Source: Antedon mediterranea (lineage: Eukaryota; Echinodermata; Crinoidea; Comatulida; Antedonidae). Taken from it: a stretch of DNA of 64,000 bases. The stretch spans positions 12,508,288-12,572,287 of the forward strand of contig NC_092676.1 of the NCBI RefSeq assembly GCF_964355755.1, written 5' to 3'. Each line of letters starts with the position of its first letter. Position 1 is the stretch's first letter. This document shows, piece after piece, positions 10,150 to 21,500 of the stretch. A program made the translations under genes and the position numbers. A model generated the notes under the pieces. That model had not been told where the DNA came from and made no database searches. It saw nothing but the letters and a program-made list of their open reading frames with translations.

Positions 10150-11446
10150 CACATTTGAAACCGTTTTAGAGCATTTTTAGCATTTCGATAAAACTTTTCA
10201 CACAAAAACATCAAAGTGTACAAAATAGCTTCAAATCGCATTTAGAGAGGTTTTAGACAATTTTGTGCATTTCGATAAAACTTTTCACACAAAAACATCA
10301 AAGTGTACAAAATAGCTTCAAATTGCATTTAGAGACGTTTTAGACCATTTTGTGCATTTCGATAAAACTTTTCACACAAAAACATCAAATTGCACAAAAT
10401 CGTTTTAAACCATTTTAAATCGTTTTAAACCATTTTGAGCATGTCGATAAAACTTTTCACAAAAAACATCAAAGTGCACAGAATAGCTTCAAATTGCATT
10501 TGGAGACGTTTTAGAGCATTTTGTGCATTTCGATAAAATGTGTTAACATAAAAAGACCAAAGTGTTTAGAATATCTTCAAATCACATTTGGAGACGTTTT
10601 AGACCATTTTTTGCATTTCGATGAAACTTGGTTACACAAAAACATCAAAGTGCTTAAAATCACATTTGAAACCGTTTTAGAGCATTTTGAGCATTTCGAT
10701 AAAACTTTTCACACAAAAACATCAAAGTGTACAAAATAGCTTCAAATCGCATTTAGAGACGTTTTAGACCATTTTTTGCATTTCGATGAAACTTGGTTAC
10801 ACAAAAACATCAAAGTGCTTAAAATCACATTTAAAACCGTTTTAGAGCATTTTTAGCATTTCGATAAAACTTTTCACACAAAAACATCAAAGTGTACAAA
10901 ATAGCTTCAAATCGCATTTAGAGAGGTTTTAGACAATTTTGTGCATTTCGATAAAACTTTTCACACAAAAACATCAAAGTGTACAAAATAGCTTCAAATT
11001 GCATTTAGAGACGTTTTAGACCATTTTGTGCATTTCGATAAAACTTTTCACACAAAAACATCAAATTGCACAAAATCGTTTTAAACCATTTTAAATCGTT
11101 TTAAACCATTTTGAGCATTTCGATAAAACTTTTCACAAAAAACATCAAAGTGCACAGAATAGCTTCAAATTGCATTTGGAGACGTTTTAGAGCATTTTGT
11201 GCATTTCGATAAAATGTGTTAACATAAAAAGACCAAAGTGTTTAGAATATCTTCAAATCACATTTGGAGACGTTTTAGACCATTTTTTGCATTTCGATGA
11301 AACTTGGTTACACAAAAACATCAAAGTGCTTAAAATCACATTTGAAACCGTTTTAGAGCATTTTGAGCATTTCGATAAAACTTTTCACACAAAAACATCA
11401 AAGTGTACAAAATAGCTTCAAATCGCATTTAGAGACGTTTTAGACC
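10150..11446 (+). repeat. 676-bp tandem segmental duplication
   Basis: About 10150-10770 matches 10826-11446 at a 676-bp offset. Both contain the 20-bp microduplication (10397, 11073), a gagaggttttagacaatttt A unit and the aatgtgttaac C subtype. One copy has gagcatgtcg and the other gagcatttcg after the marker, a distinction repeated at the other 676-bp pairs. Those pairs are at about 31835-33131, 35041-36337 and 44289-45585. Confidence 0.87.
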
Positions 11447-12794
11447 ATTTTGTGCATTTCGAAAAAATTTGTTAACATAAAAAGACCAAAGTGTTTAGAA
11501 TATCTCCAAATCGCATTTGGAGACGTTTTAGACCATTTTGTGCATTTCGATGAAACTTGGTTACACAAAAACATCAAAGTGCTTAAAATCACATTTGAAA
11601 CCGTTTTAGAACATTTTTAGCATTTCGATAATACTTTTCACACAAAAACATCAAAGTGTACAAAATAGCTTCAAATCGCATTTGGAGACGTTTTAGACCA
11701 TTTTGTGCATTTCGATGAAAGTTGGTTACACAAAAACATCAAAGTGCTTAAAATCACATTTGAAACCGTTTTAGACCATTTTGAGCATTTCGATAAAACT
11801 TTTCACACAAAAAAATCAAAGTGCACAAAATAGCTTCAAATCGCATTTGGAGACGTTTTAGACTATTTTGTGCATTTTGAAAAAATTTGTTAACATAAAA
11901 AGACCAAAGTGTTTAGAATATCTCCAAATCGCATTTGGAGACGTTTTAAACCATTTTGTGCATTTCGATGGAACTTGGTTACACAAAAACATCAAAGTGC
12001 TTAAAATCACATTTAAAACCGTTTTAGAGCATTTTGAGCATTTCGATAAAACTTTTCACACAAAAACATCAAAGTGTACAAAATAGCTTCAAATCGCATT
12101 TAGAGACATTTTAGACCATTTTGTGCATTTCGATAAAACTTTTCACACAAAAACATCAAATTGCACAAATAGCTTAATACCGTGTTTGAAATCGTTTTAA
12201 ACCATTTTGAGCATGTCGATAAAACTTTTCACAAAAAAACATCAAAGTGCACAGAATAGCTTCAAATCGCATTTGGAGACGTTTTAAACCATTTTGTGCA
12301 TTTCGATAAAACTTTTCACATAAAAACAACAAAGTGTACAAAATAGCTTCAAATCGCATTTGGAGACGTTTTAGACCATTTTGTGCATTTCGATGAAACT
12401 TGGTTACACAAAAACATCAAAGTGCTTAAAATCACATTTGAAACCGTTTTAGAGCATTTTGAGCATTTCGATAAAACTTTTCACACAAAAACATCAAAGT
12501 GTACAAAATAGCTTCAAATCACATTTGAAACCGTTTTAGACCATATTGAGCATTTCGATAAAACTTTTCACACAAAAACATCAAAGTGTACAAAATAGCT
12601 TCAAATCGCATTTGGAGACGTTTTAGACCATTTTGTGTATTTCGATGAAACTTGGTTACACAAAAACATCAAAGTGCTTAAAATCACATTTGAAAGCGTT
12701 TTAGAGCATTTTTAGCATTTCGATAATACTTTTCACACAAAAACATCAAAGTGTACAAAATAGCTTCAAATCGCATTTGGAGACGTTTTAGACC
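11447..12794 (+). repeat. Segmental block Q (17,216-bp offset copy)
   Basis: This matches about 28663-30000; offset 17,216 holds up to a 14-bp deletion at 29616 and becomes 17,202 after it. It includes a D unit with cacaaatagc (2 bp shorter), an A unit with cataaaaacaacaaagtg and an A-type unit with gaccatattgag. gagacattt at 12104-12112 is gagacgttt in the other block. Confidence 0.82.
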
Positions 12795-13054
12795 ATTTTG
12801 TGCATTTCGATGAAACTTGGTTACACAAAAACATCAAAGTGCTTAAAATCACATTTAAAACAGTTTTAGAGCATTTTGAGCATTTCTATAAAACTTTTCA
12901 CACAAAAACATCAAAGTGTACAAAATAGCTTCAAATCGCATTTAAAGAGGTTTTAGACCATTTTGTGCATTTCGATAAAACTTTTCACACAAAAACATCA
13001 AAGTGTACAAAATAGCTTCAAATCGCATTTAGAGACGTTTTAGACCATCTTGTG

Positions 13055-13141
13055 CATTTCGATAAAACTTTTCACACAAAAACATCAAATTGCACAAAAT
13101 AGCTTAATATCGTGTTTGAAAACGTTTTAAACCATTTTGAG
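13055..13141 (+). repeat. Exemplar unit class D (87 bp)
   Basis: Class D has catcaaattgcacaaaatag, cttaatatcgtgtttgaaaa and cgttttaaaccattttgag, and is followed by catgtcga rather than catttcga. The middle contains aaaacgtttt, a perfect 10-bp palindrome, in the taatatcg subtype. Other subtypes read taataccg with gaaatcg, or taatattg. Class E nearly always follows. Confidence 0.88.
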
Positions 13142-13228
13142 CATGTCGATAAAACTTTTCACACAAAAATATCAAAGTGCACAGAATATCTTCAAATCGC
13201 ATTTAGAGACGTTTTAGACCATTTTGTG
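13142..13228 (+). repeat. Exemplar unit class E (87 bp)
   Basis: Class E begins catgtcgataaaac, contains cacaaaaatatcaaagtgc followed by acagaatatcttcaaatcgc, and ends gagacgttttagac. It follows class D and usually precedes class C, so D-E is a linked 174-bp dimer in most places (for example 5602-5775 and 5776-5949). Confidence 0.87.
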
Positions 13229-13567
13229 CATTTCGAAAAAATTTGTTAACATAAAAAGACCAAAGTGTTTAGAATATCTCCAAATCGCATTTGGAGACGT
13301 TTTAGACCATTTTGTGCATTTCAATGAAACTTGGTTACACAAAAACATCAAAGTGCTTAAAATCACATTTAAAACCGTTTTAGAGCGTTTTGAGCATTTC
13401 GATAAACTTTTCACACAAAAACATCAAAGTGCACAAAATAGCTTCAAATCGCATTTAGAGATGTTTTAGACCATTTTGTGCATTTCGATAAAACTTTTCA
13501 CACAAAAACATCAAATTGCACAAAAAAGCTTAATACCGTGTTTGAAATCGTTTTAAACCAATTTGAG
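13229..13567 (+). repeat. C-B-F-D' run in a D-E-C-B-F multimer
   Basis: Anchors at 13055, 13142, 13229, 13317, 13395, 13481 and 13568 give D 87, E 87, C 88, B 78, F 86 and D' 87. The same order occurs near 3051-3400, 4660-5020, 14740-15100, 16100-16460 and 30870-31210, and in copy 2. It is the second major multimer after the C-B-A trimer. Confidence 0.83.
13395..13480 (+). repeat. Exemplar unit class F (86 bp)
   Basis: Class F is an A-like unit with one A fewer in cgataaacttttcac, a gtgcacaaaatagc core and gagatgttttagac. It follows the B subtype that ends gagcgttttgag. Its 86 bp offsets the 88 bp of class C, so D-E-C-B-F runs return to the original three-base register. Confidence 0.85.
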
Positions 13568-13954
13568 CATGTCGAAAAAACTTTTCACACAAAAACATCA
13601 AAGTGCACAGAATATCTTCAAATCGCATTTAGAGACGTTTTAGACCATTTTGTGCATTTCGAAAAAATTTGTTAACATAAAAAGACCAAAGTGTTTAGAA
13701 TATCTCCAAATCGCATTTGGAGACGTTTTAGACCATTTTGTGCATTTCGATGAAACTTGGTTACACAAAAACATCAAAGTGCTTAAAATCACATTTGAAA
13801 CCGTTTTAGAGCATTTTGAGCATTTCGATAAAACTTTTCACACAAAAACATCAAAGTGTACAAAATAGCTTCAAATCACATTTGAAACCGTTTTAGACCA
13901 TTTTGAGCATTTCGATAAAACTTTTCACACAAAAATATCAAAGTGTACAAAATA

Positions 13955-16788
13955 GCTTCAAATCGCATTTGGAGACGTTTTAGACCATTTTGTGCATTTC
14001 GATGAAACTTGGTTACACAAAAACATCAAAGTGCTTAAAATCACATTTGAAACCGTTTTAGAGCATTTTTAGCATTTCGATAATACTTTTCACACAAAAA
14101 CATCAAAGTGTACAAAATAGCTTCAAATCGCATTTGGAGACGTTTTAGACCATTTTGTGCATTTCGATGAAACTTGGTTACACAAAAACATCAAAGTGCT
14201 TAAAATCACATTTGAAATCGTTTTAGACCATTTTGAGCATTTCGATAAAACTTTTCACACAAAAAAATCAAAGTGCACAAAATAGCTTCAAATCGCATTT
14301 GGAGACGTTTTAGACTATTTTGTGCATTTCGAAAAAATTTGTTAACATAAAAAGACCAAAGTGTTTAGAATATCTCCAAATCGCATTTGGAGACGTTTTA
14401 AATCATTTTGTGCATTTCGATGGAACTTGGTTACACAAAAACATCAAAGTGCTTAAAATCACATTTAAAACCGTTTTAGAGCATTTTGAGCATTTCGATA
14501 AAACTTTTCACACAAAAACATCAAAGTGTACAAAATAGCTTCAAATCGCATTTAGAGAGGTTTTAGACCATTTTGTGCATTTCGATAAAACTTTACACAC
14601 AAAAACATCAAAGTGTACAAAATAGCTTCAAATCGCATTTAGAGACGTTTTAGACCATTTTGTGCATTTCGATAAAACTTTTCACACAAAAACATCAAAT
14701 TGCACAAAATAGCTTAATATAGTGTTTGAAAACGTTTTAAACCATTTTGAGCATGTCGATAAAACTTTTCACACAAAAATATCAAAGTGCACAGAATATC
14801 TTCAAATCGCATTTAGAGACGTTTTAGACCATTTTGTGCATTTCGAAAAAATTTGTTAACATAAAAAGACCAAAGTGTTTAGAATATCTCCAAATCGCAT
14901 TTGGAGACGTTTTAGACCATTTTGTGCATTTCGATGAAACTTGGTTACATAAAAACATCAAAGTGCTTAAAATCACATTTAAAACCGTTTTAGAGCGTTT
15001 TGAGCATTTCGATAAACTTTTCACACAAAAACATCAAAGTGCACAAAATAGCTTCAAATCGCATTTAGAGATGTTTTAGACCATTTTGTGCATTTCGAAA
15101 AAACTTTTCACACAAAAACATCAAATTGCACACAATAGCTTAATACCGTGTTTGAAATCGTTTTAAACCATTTTGAGCATGTCGATAAAACTTTTCACAC
15201 AAAAACATCAAAGTGCACAGAATATCTTCAAATCGCATATAGAGACGTTTTAGACCATTTTGTGCATTTCGAAAAAATTTGTTAACATTAAAAGACCAAT
15301 GTGTTTAGAATATCTCCAAATCGCATTTGGAGACGTTTTAGACCATTTTGTGCATTTCGATGAAACTTGGTTACACAAAAACATCAAAGTGCTTAAAATC
15401 ACATTTGAATCCGTTTTAGAGCATTTTTAGCATTTCGATAATACTTTTCACACAAAAACATCAAAGTGTACAAAATAGCTTCAAATCGCATTTGGAGACG
15501 TTTTAGACCATTTTGTGCATTTCGATGAAACTTGGTTACACAAAAACATCAAAGTGCTTAAAATCACATTTGAAATCGTTTTAGACCATTTTGAGCATTT
15601 CGATAAAACTTTTCACACAAAAAAATCAAAGTGCACAAAATAGCTTCAAATCGCATTTGGAGACGTTTTAGACTATTTTGTGCATTTCGAAAAAATTTGT
15701 TAACATAAAAAGACCAAAGTGTTTAGAATATCTCCAAATCGCATTTGGAGACGTTTTAAATCATTTTGTGCATTTCGATGGAACTTGGTTACACAAAAAC
15801 ATCAAAGTGCTTAAAATCACATTTAAAACCGTTTTAGAGCATTTTGAGCATTTCGATAAAACTTTTCACACAAAAACATCAAAGTGTACAAAATAGCTTC
15901 AAATCGCATTTAGAGAGGTTTTAGACCATTTTGTGCATTTCGATAAAACTTTACACACAAAAACATCAAAGTGTACAAAATAGCTTCAAATCGCATTTAG
16001 AGACGTTTTAGACCATTTTGTGCATTTCGATAAAACTTTTCACACAAAAACATCAAATTGCACAAAATAGCTTAATATCGTGTTTGAAAACGTTTTAAAC
16101 CATTTTGAGCATGTCGATAAAACTTTTCACACAAAAATATCAAAGTGCACAGAATATCTTCAAATCGCATTTAGAGACGTTTTAGACCATTTTGTGCATT
16201 TCGAAAAAATTTGTTAACATAAAAAGACCAAAGTGTTTAGAATATCTCCAAATCGCATTTGGAGACGTTTTAGACCATTTTGTGCATTTCGATGAAACTT
16301 GGTTACATAAAAACATCAAAGTGCTTAAAATCACATTTAAAACCGTTTTAGAGCGTTTTGAGCATTTCGATAAACTTTTCACACAAAAACATCAAAGTGC
16401 ACAAAATAGCTTCAAATCGCATTTAGAGATGTTTTAGACCATTTTGTGCATTTCGAAAAAACTTTTCACACAAAAACATCAAATTGCACACAATAGCTTA
16501 ATACCGTGTTTGAAATCGTTTTAAACCATTTTGAGCATGTCGATAAAACTTTTCACACAAAAACATCAAAGTGCACAGAATATCTTCAAATCGCATATAG
16601 AGACGTTTTAGACCATTTTGTGCATTTCGAAAAAATTTGTTAACATTAAAAGACCAATGTGTTTAGAATATCTCCAAATCGCATTTGGAGACGTTTTAGA
16701 CCATTTTGTGCATTTCGATGAAACTTGGTTACACAAAAACATCAAAGTGCTTAAAATCACATTTGAAACCGTTTTAGAGCATTTTGAG
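13955..16788 (+). repeat. 1,358-bp tandem segmental duplication
   Basis: 13955-15430 matches 15313-16788 at an offset of 1,358 bp. Both copies carry cttggttacataaaaac, ctttacacac, cacacaatagc, gcatatagag and gttaacattaaaagaccaat, all rare elsewhere. One copy has taatatagtg at 14711-14724 where the other has taatatcgtg. The related single copy is in block P (about 3865-5340). Copy 2 counterpart is 48094-50927. Confidence 0.9.
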
Positions 16789-17741
16789 CATTTCGATAAA
16801 ACTTTTCAAACAAAAACATCAAAGTGTACAAAATAGCTTCAAATCACATTTGAAACCGTTTTAGACCATTTTGAGCATTTCGATAAAACTTTTCACACAA
16901 AAACATCAAAGTGTACAAAATGGCTTCAAATCGCATTTGGAGACGTTTTAGAGCATTTTGAGCATTTCGATCAAACTTTTCACACAAAAACATCAAAGTG
17001 TACAAAATAACTTCAAATCGCATTTAGAGACGTTTTAGACCATTTTGTGCATTTTGGTAAAACTTTTCACACAAAAACATCAAATTGCACAAAATAGCTT
17101 AATATCGTGTTTGAAAACGTTTTAAACCATTTTGAGCATGTCGATAAAACTTTTCACATAAAAATATCAAAGTGCACAGAATAGCTTCAAATCGCATTTG
17201 GAGACGTTTTAGACCATTTTGTGCATTTTGGTAAAACTTTTCACACAAAAACATCAAATTGCACAAAATAGCTTAATATCGTGTTTGAAAACGTTTTAAA
17301 CCATTTTGAGCATGTCGATAAAACTTTTCACTCAAAAATATCAAAGTGCACAGAATATCTTCAAATCGCATTTAGAGACGTTTTAGACCATTTTGTGCAT
17401 TTTGAAAAAATTTGTTAACATAAAAAGACCAAAGTGTTTAGAATATCTCCAAATCGCATTTGGAGACGTTTTAGACCATTTTGTGTTTTTCGAAAAAACT
17501 TTTCACACAAAAACATCAAAGTGTACAAAATTGCTTCAAATCGCATTTGGAGACGTTTTAGACCATTTTGTGCATTTTGGTAAAACTTTTCACACAAAAA
17601 CATCAAAATTCACAAAATAGCTTAATATCGTGTTTGAAAACGTTTTAAACCATTTTGAGCATGTCGATAAAACTTTTCACTCAAAAATATCAAAGTGCAC
17701 AGAATATCTTCAAATCGCATTTAGAGACGTTTTAGACCATT
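16789..17741 (+). repeat. D-E dimer block with private gcattttggtaaaac variant
   Basis: The D anchor reads gcattttggtaaaac at 17050, 17224 and 17573, spacings of 174 and 349 bp (two and four units). The equivalent units at 5602 and 5776 read gcattttgat, so the change arose in this block and was then spread to a third D unit. The third has aaaattcac in place of aaattgcac. Confidence 0.82.
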
Positions 17742-18265
17742 TTGTGCATTTCGAAAAAAATTGTTAACATAAAAAGACCAAAGTGTTTAGAATATCTCCA
17801 AATCGCATTTGGAGACGTTTTAGACCATTTTGCGCATTTCGATGAAACTTGGTTACACAAAAACATCAAAGTGCTTAAAATCACATTTAAAACCGTTTTA
17901 GAGCGTTTTGAGCATTTCGATAAACTTTTCAAACAAAAACATCAAAGTGTACAAAATAGCTTCAAATCGTATTTGGAGACGTTTTAGACCATTTTGTGCG
18001 TTTCGATGAATCTTGGTTACACAAAAACATCAAAGTGCTTAAAATCACATTTAAAACCGTTTTAGTGCATTTTGAGCATTTCGATAAAACTTTTCACACA
18101 AAAACATCAAAGTGCACAAAATAGCTTCAAATCGCATTTAGAGATGTTTTAGACCATTTTGTGCGTTTCGATAAAACTTTTCACACAAAAACATCAAATT
18201 GCACAAAATAGCTTAATATCGTGTTTGAAAACGTTTTAGACCATTTTGAGCATGTCGATAAAACT
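17742..18265 (+). repeat. Segmental block R (6,626-bp offset copy)
   Basis: This matches 24368-24891. Shared rare variants are gtgcgtttcgatgaatcttgg, ttttagtgcattttgag and gtgcgtttcgataaaac. Copy 2 counterparts are 51881-52404 and 58507-59030. Confidence 0.83.
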
Positions 18266-18500
18266 TTTCACACAAAAACATAAAAGTGCACAAAATAGCT
18301 TCAAATCGCATTTAGAGATGTTTTAGACCATTTTGTGCGTTTCGATAAAACTTTTCACACAAAAACATCAAATTGCACAAAATAGCTTAATATCGTGTTT
18401 GAAAACGTTTTAGACCATTTTGAGCATGTCGATAAAACTTTTCACACAAAAACATAAAAGTGCACAGAATAGCTTCAAATCGCATTTGGAGACGTTTTAG
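18077..18500 (+). repeat. 174-bp dimer duplication with gtgcgtttcg anchor
   Basis: The word gtgcgtttcgataaaac recurs at 18164 and 18338, 174 bp apart, with the same neighbours on both sides (gagatgttttagacc before, D and an acataaaagtgcac unit after). The block R relative at 24790 has only one copy, so the dimer was duplicated or lost after the two loci separated. Confidence 0.82.
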
Positions 18501-21500
18501 ACCATTTTGTGCATTTCGAAAAAAACTTTTTAACATAAAAACACCAAAGTGCTTAGAATAGCTTCAAATCGCATTTGGAGACGTTTTAGACCATTTTGTG
18601 CATTTCGATGAAACTTGGTTACACAAAAACATCAAAGTGCTTAAAATCACATTTGAAACCGTTATAGAGCATTTTTAGCATTTCGATAAAACTTTTCACA
18701 CAAAAACATCAAAGTGTACAAAATAGCTTCAAATCACATTTGAAACCGTTTTAGACCATTTTGAGCATTTCGATAAAACTTTTCACACAAAAACATCAAA
18801 TTGCACAAAATAGCTTAATATTGTGTTTGAAAACGTTTTAAACCATTTTGAGCATGTCGATAAAACTTTTCACACAAAAATATCAAAGTGCCCAGAATAT
18901 CTTCAAATCGCATTTAGAGACGTTTTAGACCATTTTGTGCATTTCGAAAAAATTTGTTAACATAAAAAGACCAAAGTGTTTAGATTATCTCCAAATCGCA
19001 TTTGGAGACGTTTTAGACCATTTTGTGTTTTTCGAAAAAACTTTTCACACAAAAACATCAAAGTGTACAAAATTGCTTCAAATCGCATTTAGAGAGGTTT
19101 TAGACCATTTTGTGCATTTCGATAAAACTTTTCACACAAAAACATCAAAGTGCACAGAATATCTTAATACCGTGTCTGAAATCGTTTTAAACCATTTTGA
19201 GCATGTCGATAAAACTTTTCACACAAAAACATCAAAGTGCACAGAATATCTTCAAATCGCATTTAGAGACGTTTTAGACCATTTTGTGCATTTCGAAAAA
19301 ATTTGTTAACATAAAAAGACCAAAGTGTTTAGAATATCTCCAAATCGCATTTGGAGACGTTTTAGACCATTTTGTGCATTTCGATGAAACTTGGTTACAC
19401 AAAAACATCAAAGTGCTTAAAATCACATTTGAAACCGTTTTAGAGCATTTTGAGCATTTCGATAAAACTTTTCACACAAAAACATCAAAGTGTACAAAAT
19501 AGCTTCAAATCACATTTGAAACCGTTTTAGACCATTTTGAGCATTTCGATAAAACTTTTCACACAAAAACATCAAAGTGTACAGAATAGCTTCAAATCGC
19601 ATTTGGAGACGTTTTAGACCATTTTGTGCATTTCGATGAAACTTGGTTACACAAAAACATCAAAGTGCTTAAAATCACATTTGAAACCGTTTTAGAGCAT
19701 TTTTAACATTTCGATAATACTTTTCACACAAAAAAATCAAACTGCACAAAATAGCTTCAAATCGTATTTGGAGAGGTTTTAGACCATTTTGTGCATTTCG
19801 ATAAAACTTTTCACACAAAAACATCAAAGTGTACAAAATAGCTTCAAATCGCATTTAGAGACGTTTTAGACCATTTTGTGCATTTCGATAAAACTTTTCA
19901 CACAAAAACATCAAATTGCACAAAATAGCTTAATATCGTGTTTGAAAACGTTTTAAACCATTTTGAGCATGTCGATAAAACTTTTCACAAAAAAATATCA
20001 AAGTGCACAGAATATCTTCAAATCGCATTTAGAGACGTTTTAGACCATTTTGTGCATTTCGATGAAACTTGGTTACACAAAAACATCAAAGTGCTTAAAA
20101 TCACATTTAAAACCGTTTTAGAGCGTTTTGAGCATTTCGATAAACTTTTTACACAAAAACATCAAAGTGCACAAAATAGCTTCAAATCGCATTTAGAGAT
20201 GTTTTAGACCATTTTGTGCATTTCGATAAAACTTTTCACACAAAAACATCAAATTGCACAAAATAGCTTAATACCGTGTTTGAAATCATTTTAAACCATT
20301 TTGAGCATGTCGATAAAACTTTTCACACAAAAACATCAAAGTGCACAGAATATCTTCAAATCGCATTTAGAGACGTTTTAGACCATTTTGTGCATTTCGA
20401 AAAAATTTGTTAACATAAAAAGACCAAAGTGTTTAGAATATCTCCAAATCGCATTTGGAGACGTTTTAGACCATTTTGTGCATTTCGATGAAACTTGGTT
20501 ACACAAAAACATCAAAGTGCTTAAAATCACATTTGAAACCGTTTTAGAGCATTTTGAGCATTTCGATAAAACTTTTCACACAAAAACATCAAAGTTTACA
20601 AAATAGCTTCAAATCACATTTGAAACCGTTTTAGACCATTTTGAGCATTTCGATAAAACTTTTCACACAAAAACATCAAAGTGTACAAAATAGCTTCAAT
20701 TCGCATTTGGAGACGTTTTAGACCATTTTGTGCATTCCGATGAAACTTGGTTACACAAAAACATCAAAGTGCTTAAAATCACATTTGAAACCGTTTTAGA
20801 GCATTTTTAGCATTTCGATAATACTTTTCACACAAAAACATCAAAGTGTACAAAATAGCTTCAAATCGCATTTGGAGACGTTTTAGACCATTTTGTGCAT
20901 TTCGATGAAACTTGGTTACACAAAAACATCAAAGTGCTTAAAATCACATTTGAAACCGTTTTAGACCATTTTGAGCATTTCGATAAAACTTTTCACACAA
21001 AAAAATCAAAGTGCACAAAATAGCTTCAAATCGCATTTGGGGACGTTTTAGACTATTTTGTGCATTTCGAAAAAATTTGTTAACATAAAAAGACCAAAGT
21101 GTTTAGAATATCTCCAAATCGCATTTGGAGACGTTTTAAACCATTTTGTGCATTTCGATGGAACTTGGTTACACAAAAACATCAAAGTGCTTAAAATCAC
21201 ATTTAAAACCGTTTTAGAGCATTTTTAGCATTTCGATAAAACTTTTCACACAAAAACATCAAAGTGTACAAAATAGCTTCAAATCACATTTGAAACCGTT
21301 TTAGACCATTTTGAGCATTTCGATAAAACTTTTCACACAAAAACATCAAAGTGTACAAAATAGCTTCAAATCGCATTTGGAGACGTTTTAGACCATTTTG
21401 TGCATTTCGATGAAACTTGGTTACACAAAAACATCAAAGTGCTTAAAATCACATTTGAAACCGTTTTAGAGCATTTTTAGCATTTCGATAAATACTTTTC

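Larger units (their letters stand above)
12795..13954 (+). repeat. Segmental block P', first part (copy of 2705-3864)
   Basis: Offset 10,090 from block P. Differences include catttctata, aaacagtttt and tttaaagagg near 12850-12950, and a tcaatgaaac form of class B at 13321, where CG has become CA. It contains the D-E-C-B-F exemplars used above. Confidence 0.82.

Noticed and set aside
18935-19309. 124-codon open frame, and more than 100 similar frames of 60-109 codons on both strands as genes
   Set aside because: They repeat with the satellite, the plus-strand ones I checked open at TTG or GTG rather than ATG, plus-strand ATGs that I followed stop within about 25 codons, and no promoter, intron or unique domain is present. 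They are by-products of a unit length divisible by three.
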